From Clostridium sp. LS (GTDB lineage Bacteria > Bacillota > Clostridia > Clostridiales > Clostridiaceae): a stretch of 43,759 nt of DNA. Shown here piece after piece: positions 1-8,353 of the stretch. Positions within the stretch are counted from its first letter, which is position 1. Each line of letters begins with the position of its first letter. The position numbers were made by a program, and so were the translations under genes. The DNA is taken from NCBI RefSeq assembly GCF_002760435.1, contig NZ_AUUU01000114.1, positions 1-43,759 of the forward strand. The letters are read 5' to 3'. The notes under the pieces are model-generated. The model searched no databases and was not told where the DNA came from. It was given only the letters and a program-made list of their open reading frames with translations.

Positions 1-75
1 GGTTGGATAATAACAAGCGTAATAATCGGATTAAATGCAGTTCTTTTATATTTAACATTTACAGGAAATGTTTAG
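1..75 (+). CDS. C-terminal end of a probable Nramp-type metal transporter (partial)
   Basis: Only the last 24 codons are in the window, open from base 1 to a TAG at 73-75. The peptide is one hydrophobic helix (starting GWIITSVIIGLNAVLLYL) with a very short polar tail. This resembles the last membrane segment of Nramp/MntH divalent-metal transporters, and the metal genes next door fit. A single helix is weak evidence, so any polytopic transporter is possible. A strong hairpin terminator follows 20 bases later. Confidence 0.4.
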   Translation, partial: GWIITSVIIGLNAVLLYLTFTGNV

Positions 76-94
76 AGATATTTAGTAAGGTTCT

Positions 95-151
95 AAAATA
101 AAACCTATAAGCAGTAGTTCATAGATTTACTGCTTATAGGTTTTATTTTTT
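95..151. terminator. Bidirectional intrinsic terminator
   Basis: A long near-perfect hairpin (left arm 95-116, right arm 128-149) has an A-run before it and a T-run after it, so it can act on both strands. It closes the plus-strand transporter gene and the minus-strand metal operon that ends at 182. Confidence 0.85.
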
Positions 152-181
152 GCCTAAACATTATAACCATTTCAATAGTTT

Positions 182-967
182 TTAAAATGGATATAAATAT
201 TGAGTATTTGGATTAGGATCTTTTTCTATATGTTCCACTACTATAACTGACTTTACTGCATAGTTAACAGTTTCAGTCTTAAGCTTTCCCTTTATTTTTA
301 TCCATGTATCCTTATCATAAGTTTCTAGGTTATTACTATCACATTTAATTCCTACAACTTGTAAATCAGCTGCACAGCATGCCATTACAAATCGACCTAT
401 TATAAATTCATTATCTTTTAACTTTTTATCTTTATAAACAAACCCTGTTATTTCTATTTCTTTCCCCTCATATTTATCTGCTTTTTCTATAAGCTTATTA
501 ATGGAATGTAGAAAATTGTTAGCATCCACTTCTATAACATTATTTTTTCTGTATAGATTATCATCTTCATCCTGTCCATCACTTTCAGTTTTTTGATCCG
601 ATGAATCAACTTTAGAATTATCATAAGTTAAATAAATATTTGATAGTGCATTTGAATTTGTATTTATGTCATCAGTTTTTATTGAAGAATTTGCACTAGC
701 ACTTTGCATAAAAAATATCATAATTAATGGAATTATAAAAATCACATAATTTTTATATCTCATTTTCTTTTTTTTGATATGGTAGCTATCTGTAATTAGA
801 AATATTGCAACCATAAACATTGCTACCATCCCAAAAATTGCAAATGGAATAATTCTCGGATGTACATACATTATTATTTCATTATTCCGAATGATTCTAA
901 AGTAAAATACCACAAAACACAATAATATTAGTATTTTAATAATTATATCCGAATTTAATTTTTTCAT
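182..967 (-). CDS. TIGR03943 family (YcgQ-like) membrane protein, copy 1
   Basis: 261 aa. The N-terminus has two hydrophobic segments (about 8-26 and 38-60) separated by a short loop with a HPR motif, and a third at about 72-92. A low-complexity polar linker follows, then a conserved C-terminal domain (about 140-261) containing a Cys-Cys pair in RFVMACCAADLQ. This is the TIGR03943/YcgQ layout; members are found beside YcgR/YraQ-type permeases, as here. The exact role is unknown; a partner subunit of the permease in metal or oxyanion handling is an inference. It is the last gene of a three-gene minus-strand operon, 85 bases after the fusion gene. It has a longer homologue at 10037-10885. The linker between the membrane part and the C-terminal domain differs most between the copies. 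Confidence 0.8.
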   Translation of the reverse strand: MKKLNSDIIIKILILLCFVVFYFRIIRNNEIIMYVHPRIIPFAIFGMVAMFMVAIFLITDSYHIKKKKMRYKNYVIFIIPLIMIFFMQSASANSSIKTDDINTNSNALSNIYLTYDNSKVDSSDQKTESDGQDEDDNLYRKNNVIEVDANNFLHSINKLIEKADKYEGKEIEITGFVYKDKKLKDNEFIIGRFVMACCAADLQVVGIKCDSNNLETYDKDTWIKIKGKLKTETVNYAVKSVIVVEHIEKDPNPNTQYLYPF

Positions 968-1052
968 ATACTACCTCTTTCAATCAATCTATTAATATAT
1001 GGATAATACCTATAAAATATACAACTACATATCCAGTTATTTTTCAATATTC

Positions 1053-2657
1053 CTAAGCTAATTTACAATTAATCAAAACACCAAATGACACCACAAGAAT
1101 AATAAATATTAACTTTAATACAAATTTCTTTTTAAAGCTTCCAAAGAGCATAATTGTATTTTTAACATCTAACATAGGTCCAACTACCAAAAATCCCATT
1201 ATGGAGTTTATCGAAAATAGTTTTAAAAAACCTTTAGCAACAAACGCATCTGAAGTTGAACAAACTGAAAGTAAAAAAGATAATAAAATCATTACTATAA
1301 GCGAAATTCTGTTATCATTTGAAATATACATATTACTATTTATAAGTGCTATATTTTGAAAAATACTAGATAAAAAAGTACCAATAATCATAAATTTACC
1401 TATATTAAAAAATTCATCTCCTGCATGAATAAATATTGCTTTAATTTTTTGCAGTTTACTTTTTGAATAATCATATTTATCATTACAAAAACCACAATCA
1501 CATTCAACTATATCAGTATCATTTTTCAAAATCTCTTCATCTTTTTTTATGCTAAATTGCATAATTAACCCTACTAAAATTGATATTATTATTCCAGTAG
1601 CTATCCTGTAAATTACTACAGATTTCATTCCTGGAAAAGCATAAATAGTTGCAATAATTGCTATTGGATTTACAATTGGTGCTGCTAACATAAAAGTAAT
1701 TCCTGCTGCTATAGGAATTTTCTTTTTCATAAGTCCTTTAACTATAGGGATTGTCCCACAATCGCATATTGGAAATAATAAACCTGCAAAAGCTGCAATT
1801 ATACAAGATACAAGAATATTCTTTGAAAATATTTTAATAAACGTATCTCTAGATATACAAATTTGTATTATTGAAGATACAAAGCTCCCAATAAGAATGA
1901 AAGGAAACCCTTGAATCAATATGCTTATAAACACATCATAAAACTTTTTAAATCTATCTAAATATACACTAGATATCTTAATATTTAATGTTGTCAGTGT
2001 AATTAAAAAAGTACATAAAAACATTACAAGACTTAAATATAGCAAAGTCTTAAAAACAAAAAAATCATGCTTTTTTATCTCTACATATTCTTCTTCATTT
2101 GATTTTCCCTTATTTATTATGGTGACATGTTCCAGAATATTAGCCGTTTCATTAATATTTTCAATTTCTTTTTGTATACTTGAAAATTCTTTTTTCTCTA
2201 ACTGATTTGTATTGTTTAAGATTATGGTTTCACTATTAAAAATATGAGTACTAACTATACTTTTCATATTTCGAAAATACATAGAAAATTTTATTACATC
2301 AATTATACTTATTATGTCATCAATTTTACATATTTTTTTTATACTTTTCTCATTAAATATATTAATAATATTAGTAGAATTTTCCATACCATTTACTTCA
2401 ATAAAAATTCTATTTGGAGTATATTTACTTATAATTTTTTTTATATAATCTGCATTGATTTCTTCATCTTCATCATTTTTCATTACTATAATTTGGTTTT
2501 GATTATTTGAGTTATTTTTTATTTCACAGTTTCCAAATTCATCTTGGATAACTACAATAATTTTATTTTGTAATTCTTCCCCTTGTAACCTAGAATTTAT
2601 AAAACTCGTTTTTCCAGAGCCAAGAAATCCAATCACTATTTCTACTTTTATGTTCAT
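1053..2657 (-). CDS. G3E GTPase-like domain fused to a YcgR/ArsP-type permease, copy 1
   Basis: 534 aa. Residues 1-185 are a CobW/G3E-like P-loop domain: Walker A GFLGSGKTS at 10-18, a DEFG at 39-42 (NEFG in the intact relative) and IEVNG at 86-90. The CxCC metal motif of G3E proteins is absent, replaced by an acidic stretch near 61-68, and the guanine-specificity motif reads NNTN. After a membrane segment at about 202-224, residues 240-534 are a permease of the PF03773 (ArsP_1/YraQ/YcgR) type, with FPICDCGTIP at 295-304 and MLAAPIVNPIA at 323-333. A cytoplasmic loop carries CDCGFC (386-391), a possible metal site. The ATG follows a GAGGTG site. It lies 27 bases behind the intact G3E gene. 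Metal export or delivery gated by the attached nucleotide-binding domain is plausible but unproven. Confidence 0.85.
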   Translation of the reverse strand: MNIKVEIVIGFLGSGKTSFINSRLQGEELQNKIIVVIQDEFGNCEIKNNSNNQNQIIVMKNDEDEEINADYIKKIISKYTPNRIFIEVNGMENSTNIINIFNEKSIKKICKIDDIISIIDVIKFSMYFRNMKSIVSTHIFNSETIILNNTNQLEKKEFSSIQKEIENINETANILEHVTIINKGKSNEEEYVEIKKHDFFVFKTLLYLSLVMFLCTFLITLTTLNIKISSVYLDRFKKFYDVFISILIQGFPFILIGSFVSSIIQICISRDTFIKIFSKNILVSCIIAAFAGLLFPICDCGTIPIVKGLMKKKIPIAAGITFMLAAPIVNPIAIIATIYAFPGMKSVVIYRIATGIIISILVGLIMQFSIKKDEEILKNDTDIVECDCGFCNDKYDYSKSKLQKIKAIFIHAGDEFFNIGKFMIIGTFLSSIFQNIALINSNMYISNDNRISLIVMILLSFLLSVCSTSDAFVAKGFLKLFSINSIMGFLVVGPMLDVKNTIMLFGSFKKKFVLKLIFIILVVSFGVLINCKLA

Positions 2658-2684
2658 ATTTCACCTCAAAAAATACCATTTAAA

Positions 2685-3662
2685 TTATTTATAAACCTCT
2701 TTAAATAAGTAATTTAACTTACTTTTATTTATATTACTTCCAATAATACATATCTTACTAATTTCTTGCTCATTTATATCACTTATTGCAAATTTTCCAG
2801 GTACATAATGAAATTGAATGCACTTTCCTGCATCTAATTTTACTATACCTTTACCTCTTAATATAAAACCATAATCTTTGTCTTTTGTAATCTCTTCAAA
2901 TAAGTCTTTTAATTTATACTTACTAAATTCTTCTTTTGTTTCTAATGACCAAGTACTAAACATACTCTCTGCGCTATGATTATTCTGCTTTACATATGTA
3001 GCACTTACTAAATTATTTTTACGAATTACCTTATAATTTTTGAATTGCTCTTCTTCGTCTATTCTTCTATCTTTCTCAAAATTTATTATTTTACTAAAAT
3101 CTATTTTATTTAATGCTTCTCTAATTATTTTCGCATAAGGATTTATTTCTTCTATTATGCTTACTGTTTCTTTAATTTTTTCTTCAGAAACAGTTTCTAT
3201 TCTAGTTAAAATAATTATTTTTGCATTTTTAATTTGATCTTTATAAAATTCCCCAAAATTTTTTATATATGTTTTCGCATTAAAAACATCTAAAACTGTA
3301 ACTAACATATTAAGTTTAATATTACAATCATCATATAAACTTTCACATGCTTTAATCACATCGCTTAATTTTGCCACTCCTGAAGGTTCAATTAATATCC
3401 TTTCCGGAGAGTATAAGTCTATTATACTTATAATAGACTCTTTTAAATCACCCGTAAGACTACAACATATACAGCCCGATTTTATTTCTTTTATATTAAG
3501 CTTCAACTCTTTTAAAATATCTCCATCAATTGAAACTTCCCCAAATTCATTTTCTATAATTGCTATTTTTTCATCTTTAAATTTCTCATCAATTAACTTT
3601 TTTATTAAAGTAGTTTTTCCTGCACCTAAAAATCCAGATATTATATCTATTTTGGTTTCCAT
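2685..3662 (-). CDS. CobW/COG0523 G3E-family GTPase (putative zinc metallochaperone)
   Basis: 325 aa. Walker A GFLGAGKTT (10-18), NEFGEV (38-43), the diagnostic CxCC metal-binding motif GCICC (63-67), and ILIEPSG (89-95) place it in the G3E family of metallochaperone GTPases (YciC/ZagA, CobW, YjiA). The C-terminal CobW_C region follows about residue 210. The guanine-specificity motif is TRIE rather than NKxD, which may alter nucleotide preference. It is the first gene of the metal operon and has its own sigma-A promoter and a candidate operator shared with the ZnuA-like gene, so zinc-responsive control is likely. The ATG at 3662 has the ribosome site AAGGAGAG. Confidence 0.88.
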   Translation of the reverse strand: METKIDIISGFLGAGKTTLIKKLIDEKFKDEKIAIIENEFGEVSIDGDILKELKLNIKEIKSGCICCSLTGDLKESIISIIDLYSPERILIEPSGVAKLSDVIKACESLYDDCNIKLNMLVTVLDVFNAKTYIKNFGEFYKDQIKNAKIIILTRIETVSEEKIKETVSIIEEINPYAKIIREALNKIDFSKIINFEKDRRIDEEEQFKNYKVIRKNNLVSATYVKQNNHSAESMFSTWSLETKEEFSKYKLKDLFEEITKDKDYGFILRGKGIVKLDAGKCIQFHYVPGKFAISDINEQEISKICIIGSNINKSKLNYLFKEVYK

Positions 3663-3685
3663 ATAAGCTCTCCTTATTGCGACAA

Positions 3686-3701
3686 ATTTGCATTTTCATT
3701 T
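3686..3701. promoter_or_regulatory. Candidate metal-repressor operator, G3E promoter
   Basis: The element ATTTGCATTTTCATTT (plus strand) matches the element at 7989-8004 in front of the ZnuA-like gene at 15 of 16 positions. In both cases it lies a few bases after the predicted start point, with about the same distance to the -10 box. A Zur-type repressor would fit the genes, but the sequence does not name the regulator. Confidence 0.5.
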
Positions 3702-3707
3702 AAATAA

Positions 3708-3736
3708 ATTATATCCTCGTATCTATAAAATTACAA
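3708..3736 (-). promoter_or_regulatory. Sigma-A promoter of the copy 1 metal operon
   Basis: On the minus strand there is TTGTAA (3731-3736), a 17-base spacer and TATAAT (3708-3713). The -35 box lies inside an 11-bp perfect inverted repeat (3730-3740 with 3757-3767), which could be a second regulatory site. Confidence 0.65.
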
Positions 3737-3819
3737 GAATAGTACTCGCATATACCATTCTTGTAATAAATTCTTAATATATATTCTATATTTAACTGCA
3801 TTATAATTTTCTGTACAAT

Positions 3820-3898
3820 AAAAATAGACTGCGCTATTTTCAGTTGGTATTTTTAGCATAAATAGCTCCACAAATATTAACTGAAAATTAACACAGTC
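3820..3898 (-). terminator. Probable terminator after the deacetylase gene
   Basis: A long imperfect inverted repeat pairs 3827-3831 and 3836-3845 with 3879-3888 and 3894-3898, enclosing a 33-base loop. On the minus strand it is followed by a T-rich run. It begins 9 bases after the deacetylase stop codon. Confidence 0.5.
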
Positions 3899-3906
3899 AT
3901 ATATAG

Positions 3907-4854
3907 TTATTTTATAATTTTAAATTCATATCCTTGTCCCTTTAAATACTCTATTATTCCTGGCAAAGCTTTTGCTGTTTCTTCTTTTCCATAAGTATCA
4001 TGCATTAATATTATTGCTTTTTGTCTACCTGCCACAGTTTTTATAACTTCTTGTTTTAATTGCTCTGCATTTTTAGGCGCGCCTTCTGCATCTCCGGATA
4101 ACGCATTCCAATCAATTTGATGATAATCTTTGTCATGCAGTGCTTTATCCATAGCTTCTGCACCTTTAGGATCATTTTTATCCCATGTCATTTTTCCACC
4201 TGGAAATCTAACAGCTCTTGTTGAAAAATCTTGTCCTAAAATATTTTTTAGAGATTGGCTTGTCTTCTCAAAATCAGACATACAATTCTCCAAATTTATC
4301 TTTCCATTTGGATATAAATAGTTATAATCATGGGAATAAGTATGATTACCTATTGCATTACCTTCATCAAATTCTCTTTTTACTAAATCTTTGCTTGCCT
4401 GGTCTTTATCTATGTATTTTCCTATAAGAAAGAAAGTTGCATGCACATTTTCTTTCTTAAGAATATCCAATATCTGTGGAGTAACTGTTTCTGATGGTCC
4501 ATCATCAAAAGTCAAATAAGCAACTTTTTTACCATCAGCACCATCAGGCATTTGTCCTTTCATCTGTTGATCCAAGTATTTTTCTACAAAGGCTGCATTT
4601 TCAACTTCAGAATTACTTTCTGTTGTAAGTGCATTACTAACCGTTTCATTTTTATTCTGATTATCACTTGATCCAGACTTTGTATCTTGGTTAGCCTCTA
4701 ATGCTTGTACTGCTTGTTTATTTGTTGAAAATCTCTGTGCTATTATGGCACTTACTATTACGACAAATATAGAAATAATAATAAATAAAATAGTAATTCT
4801 TACTCTTTTGATGTTCTTATATTTGTTTCTATTATACCTATTGCTATACTTCAT
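3907..4854 (-). CDS. Membrane-anchored NodB-family polysaccharide deacetylase
   Basis: 315 aa. A basic N-terminus and one membrane helix (about 20-43) are followed by a Ser/Asn-rich linker and a NodB homology domain (about 110-315). Visible motifs are TFDDGPS (catalytic Asp and metal Asp), GNHTYSH (metal His pair) and RFPGGK, so the metal-dependent active site looks complete. The likely substrate is peptidoglycan or another N-acetylated cell-surface glycan, outside the membrane. The ATG has an AGAGGT site. It is transcribed alone, between the metal module and the GH25 lysozyme gene, with hairpins on both sides. Peptidoglycan N-acetylglucosamine deacetylase is the best guess; the precise substrate cannot be read from the sequence. 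Confidence 0.88.
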   Translation of the reverse strand: MKYSNRYNRNKYKNIKRVRITILFIIISIFVVIVSAIIAQRFSTNKQAVQALEANQDTKSGSSDNQNKNETVSNALTTESNSEVENAAFVEKYLDQQMKGQMPDGADGKKVAYLTFDDGPSETVTPQILDILKKENVHATFFLIGKYIDKDQASKDLVKREFDEGNAIGNHTYSHDYNYLYPNGKINLENCMSDFEKTSQSLKNILGQDFSTRAVRFPGGKMTWDKNDPKGAEAMDKALHDKDYHQIDWNALSGDAEGAPKNAEQLKQEVIKTVAGRQKAIILMHDTYGKEETAKALPGIIEYLKGQGYEFKIIK

Positions 4855-5134
4855 TTTTCATACCTCTTATGTTTTAATGAATTTTTTACCACTTTAATGA
4901 TTTATTATCATAAAAAAGACTTTTTCACATTGTCTATATTATAGTATAAGTTTTTAAGTAATTTTATACTATAAAAAAACTGATTTTTTCAACTGGAAAT
5001 TCAAGTATTTCATACAACTAAAACCATTCTTTACAATAGCTTCTCTTTTTATAAAACAAATTCCTCAAAACTCCAAATCCAAAAGCACGCTCTAACATAT
5101 CAAAATAATGATATTAAAAAATGCAATTCATAAA
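4855..5134. other. Intergenic region without a recognised gene
   Basis: AT-rich spacer upstream of the deacetylase gene. No convincing ORF, repeat or RNA was seen; it presumably holds the deacetylase promoter. Confidence 0.5.
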
Positions 5135-5163
5135 AATGAACAGTAATTTTTAGACTGTTCATT
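5135..5163 (-). terminator. Terminator after the GH25 lysozyme gene
   Basis: A perfect 10-bp stem (5135-5144 with 5154-5163) with a 9-base loop lies about 40 bases after the stop codon on the minus strand, with a short T-rich tail. Confidence 0.65.
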
Positions 5164-5201
5164 AAATTAACTATATAAAATACTTATATCATTACAAGTA
5201 A

Positions 5202-6866
5202 TTATTCTAAAATACCTTGTGTAAATTCATCTAAATCTACATTACTGCTTATTCCCTTAACAAATCCTGTATCACTGTATTGATGTCCAACTCTTGAAAA
5301 CCATATACTATTTGTTGGCAAATTGCTAAGTGGTGTATTATTATAATTTGCTTCCCATAAAGGATAACCAGATAATCTTCCATCTAAATTACTTATGAAA
5401 CTACTATATGTATATATACCTATATTCATATTACTTATTTTCTTAAATTCAGCTATAAATCTTAAAGTATAGTCCATAACATCAAATCCTGTTGACTCTA
5501 CATCTAACATTGGTTTCAAATCATTTTTTTTATCTTTTATACTATTATAAAAATTATCAGCTTGAGTTTCTGGAGCGCTTGTCCCAACTAAAAAGTGATA
5601 AAACCCAACCTTTAATCCATTAGCCGAAGCCCCATTATAATTAATCTGTAAATATGGATCAACATATGTTGTACCTTCAGTTGCTTTTATATACACTAAT
5701 TGAACTCCACTTGATTTTACTGCATTAAAATCTATAATACCATCATGATTACTAATATCTATACCATAATATTTACTAGAAGTATTTCCACTGCCAGTAG
5801 ATACAGAAGAATTTTCACTAGATGTTCCATATCTCTTACCATCAGATCCAATCTTATATCCATCTATTGTAGTGTCGGTAAGCATTCTTCCTGTAGCTAT
5901 ATCTAAATAATAATCACTTCCATTTGATATAACCCATCCTGTTGCCATGGAACCATCATTATTTAAGTAATACCATGTTCCACCAAGATTTATCCATCCT
6001 TTTGCCATAGCTCCAGTATCATATAAATAGTAGTTTTTCCCACTTATTGTAATCCATTCTGTTGCCATCTCTCCACTAGCATTAAAATAATACCAGTAAC
6101 CATTCACATAAATCCATCCATTTACCATCGAACCATTATCATAAAACATATACGTCTTATTGCTTATATTATATAAACCTGTTACCATGCTTCCATCACC
6201 TTGAAGGAAATACCAACTGCTATTATCTTTAATCCAACCAGTTTCTATCCTTCCACTTTTGTCAGCATAATACCATTTATTATTTACCTTTATCCATCCA
6301 CCATTAGCATACATGGCTCCTGAATTAGTTAAATAATATAAGCTTGAACCATCAAATTGAATTCCTGTTGCCATAGCTCCTGAGCTAGTTAAAAAGTACC
6401 ACTGATTATTTATCTGTTTCCAGCCTGTAACCATAGCTCCTGAGTTATCTAAATAATACCAGGCACTACTATCATATAACCAGCCAGTTACCATCTTTCC
6501 GTCACCTTTTAGGTAATACCAATTACTATCAGGTTTAATCCATCCAATTGCCTTAGTATTATCTGATTTATAATAATACCAAGCTCCATTTTCATTTTTC
6601 CACTCAATAGTTGATGTTATGTTAGGCTTGCTATCTCCAGTTTTAGTTATACTTTGCGGATTATTTACTGGAATAACATTTAATACATTAAGTGCAGCTG
6701 GTTTACTTTCAGGTGTTCCTGGATTTGGTGCTGCACTTGATGATTGACCGCTATTACTTGTATTTTCCACATCCGTAGTAGCAGCTTGTCCCCTTATTGT
6801 CGGAATTAAACATAAAACAACAATAAAAGTTAAAATAAATGTAATGAGTTTCTTTTTAATATTCAA
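5202..6866 (-). CDS. Secreted GH25 lysozyme with N-terminal cell-wall-binding repeats
   Basis: 554 aa. A signal peptide (about 1-29, ending GQA) is followed by a Pro/Ser linker to about 85. About twelve aromatic repeats of roughly 20 residues (about 89-340, WYYL..GxMxTGW type, choline-binding/cell-wall-binding family) come next. A glycosyl hydrolase family 25 domain runs from about 367 to the end. The GH25 residues GIDISNHDG (Asp370) and LDVES (Asp455, Glu457) are present, so muramidase activity on peptidoglycan is expected. The repeats precede the catalytic domain, as in several clostridial autolysins. It is monocistronic by appearance. A role in wall turnover, possibly acting with the nearby deacetylase, is inferred from position only. 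Confidence 0.92.
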   Translation of the reverse strand: MNIKKKLITFILTFIVVLCLIPTIRGQAATTDVENTSNSGQSSSAAPNPGTPESKPAALNVLNVIPVNNPQSITKTGDSKPNITSTIEWKNENGAWYYYKSDNTKAIGWIKPDSNWYYLKGDGKMVTGWLYDSSAWYYLDNSGAMVTGWKQINNQWYFLTSSGAMATGIQFDGSSLYYLTNSGAMYANGGWIKVNNKWYYADKSGRIETGWIKDNSSWYFLQGDGSMVTGLYNISNKTYMFYDNGSMVNGWIYVNGYWYYFNASGEMATEWITISGKNYYLYDTGAMAKGWINLGGTWYYLNNDGSMATGWVISNGSDYYLDIATGRMLTDTTIDGYKIGSDGKRYGTSSENSSVSTGSGNTSSKYYGIDISNHDGIIDFNAVKSSGVQLVYIKATEGTTYVDPYLQINYNGASANGLKVGFYHFLVGTSAPETQADNFYNSIKDKKNDLKPMLDVESTGFDVMDYTLRFIAEFKKISNMNIGIYTYSSFISNLDGRLSGYPLWEANYNNTPLSNLPTNSIWFSRVGHQYSDTGFVKGISSNVDLDEFTQGILE

Positions 6867-7069
6867 ACTAACCTACCCCTTATTTATGTAATTAAAATTC
6901 TGCTTTTAGGTATTTTATTTAATAACTATCTTTATCATAATGTAATCGACAAATTATTACAACACATAATTTACTTGAAACCAAAATAATTAGAAACTTT
7001 TACTTAAATTTTAATTAAATCCATATTTTATTATTAAATTTTGTTTTTATAATAAAATAGTCTTTGCTT

Positions 7070-7966
7070 CTATTCATTTGATAAACATTTATATATTGCA
7101 TCTAAATTATATCTCATAGATTCTATATAATCTTTATCATCTTCTTTTGATTCTAGTGTTAAGATTGGCACAACATCTGCACCAACTTCCTTGGCTAAAG
7201 TTTCTGATACTTTTGGACTTGCAAGTGATTCAGAGAAAACAATTTTTATATTATTCTCTTTACAAAAGTTAACCAAATCTTCTAATTGCTTTGGAGTTGG
7301 TTCTCCTTCCGCAAATAGATTTTCTACTGATTTTTGTGTTAATCCAAAATCTCTGCATAAATATCCAAACGCTGCATGTCCTGTTATAAAGTCCTTTTTA
7401 CTTAATGTATCAAATTTAGGTTTATATTCATTATATAAACTTTCCAATTCACCTTTAAACTTATTATAATTATTCTCATAATAATCTTTGCTCTTTTCAT
7501 CTAGTTTAACAAGAGCATTTTTTATATTTTCAGATTGTATTTCTGCATTTTTTAAACTTAACCAACTATGAGGGTCAATAGCATCCCCCTCGTTTCTTGC
7601 TTGTGCACCATTACTTGAGTCAACAATAAGCGTATCTTTATCTTTAATTACATCATTAACTTTATCTACCCATGTCTCCATTCCTAGTCCATTATAAATA
7701 AAAGTATTACTTGTAGTTAACTCTTCTAGATCTTTAGCTGTAGGTTCATAATCATGCGGCTCCACATTATCTGGCACTAGACAAGTAACATTTGCCTTAT
7801 CCCCGGCAATCTCTTCTGCAAATTCTTTCAACGGATATATTGAAACCACAATACTTAATTTATCATTCTTTGTATTTTGTGTCGTAGTTTTTGTATTAGT
7901 TCCACAACCTATTAGAGTAATACCAATTAGCATAGCTAAAACTCCTGAAATAATTTTCTTTTTCAT
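7070..7966 (-). CDS. ZnuA/AdcA-like metal-binding lipoprotein (ABC transporter solute-binding protein)
   Basis: 298 aa. A lipoprotein signal with lipobox LIGC (Cys21) is followed by a cluster A-I metal-binding protein fold. The expected histidine ligands are seen in EPHDYEPT (His71), DPHSW (His133) and TGHAAFGY (His197). The His-rich loop of many zinc-binding members is missing, so zinc is likely but manganese is not excluded. The ATG at 7966 is preferred over in-frame upstream starts because GGAGGG precedes it directly. No membrane or ATPase subunit is adjacent; the downstream gene is the GH25 lysozyme, so it is an orphan subunit relying on a transporter elsewhere. A consensus promoter and a candidate operator lie upstream. 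Confidence 0.88.
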   Translation of the reverse strand: MKKKIISGVLAMLIGITLIGCGTNTKTTTQNTKNDKLSIVVSIYPLKEFAEEIAGDKANVTCLVPDNVEPHDYEPTAKDLEELTTSNTFIYNGLGMETWVDKVNDVIKDKDTLIVDSSNGAQARNEGDAIDPHSWLSLKNAEIQSENIKNALVKLDEKSKDYYENNYNKFKGELESLYNEYKPKFDTLSKKDFITGHAAFGYLCRDFGLTQKSVENLFAEGEPTPKQLEDLVNFCKENNIKIVFSESLASPKVSETLAKEVGADVVPILTLESKEDDKDYIESMRYNLDAIYKCLSNE

Positions 7967-7988
7967 ATTCTCCCTCCACATGCATATG

Positions 7989-8004
7989 ATTTGCATTTGC
8001 ATTT
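7989..8004. promoter_or_regulatory. Candidate metal-repressor operator, znuA-like promoter
   Basis: ATTTGCATTTGCATTT holds two overlapping copies of ATTTGCAT. It lies 11 bases past the -10 box, matching the site at 3686-3701 in sequence (15 of 16) and nearly in position. Its place just after the start point is suited to repression. Confidence 0.5.
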
Positions 8005-8015
8005 TTTATTTAATA

Positions 8016-8044
8016 ATATTACTGTTAAAGTTTAAATATGTCAA
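8016..8044 (-). promoter_or_regulatory. Sigma-A promoter of the znuA-like gene
   Basis: On the minus strand there is a perfect TTGACA (8039-8044), a 17-base spacer and TAATAT (8016-8021), about 50 bases before the start codon. Confidence 0.75.
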
Positions 8045-8134
8045 GAGTAGTTAAAGCTTACTTAATTTTATTTATCATAATAAATCAACAATTTGCATAT
8101 TAATAAAAATAATATTTTTATGTAAATATCTTTA

Positions 8135-8163
8135 TTGAAATATTCCATATCGGGTAATATAAT
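8135..8163 (+). promoter_or_regulatory. Sigma-A promoter of metal module copy 2
   Basis: TTGAAA (8135-8140), a 17-base spacer and TATAAT (8158-8163). It aligns with the promoter of the intact G3E gene in copy 1. The operator position is only partly conserved (CTACAAAT where copy 1 has ATGCAAAT), so control may have diverged. Confidence 0.65.
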
Positions 8164-8208
8164 CCATATGAACACAACTACAAATTCATTGCAACAAGGA
8201 GGGCTTAT

Positions 8209-8340
8209 ACGAAAACTAAAATCAATATAAATATTTAATTCTCTGAAATTATAATAATAAATCTTTATATCATTATAAATAATTCAAATAACAATAAGCT
8301 AAACGGTATATTTAAAAGATTAAATTTATTTAATAAATGT
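8209..8340 (+). pseudogene. Internally deleted remnant of the G3E GTPase gene
   Basis: The leader and first codons match the intact G3E gene of copy 1: the ribosome-site region is 16 of 18 identical and the next 26 bases are mostly identical. The start codon has become ACG (8209). After about nine codons the match stops. It resumes at 8287-8337 with codons for NNNKLNGIFKRL, resembling the intact C-terminus NINKSKLNYLFK, immediately before the fusion gene. Nearly the whole GTPase has therefore been deleted while the operon ends remain. The segment now acts as a long leader for the fusion gene. Confidence 0.75.
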
Positions 8341-8353
8341 TTTGAGGTAGATT

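Noticed and set aside
5202..6866. Regular repeats that could suggest a repeat array
   Set aside because: They are the coding repeats of a cell-wall-binding protein, with degenerate DNA and no spacers.
8051..8098. Second plus-strand promoter (TTAAAG / TATCAT) followed by ATTTGCAT
   Set aside because: The -35 is weak. The promoter at 8135-8163 is better and aligns with copy 1. The single octamer is likely to occur by chance in such AT-rich DNA.
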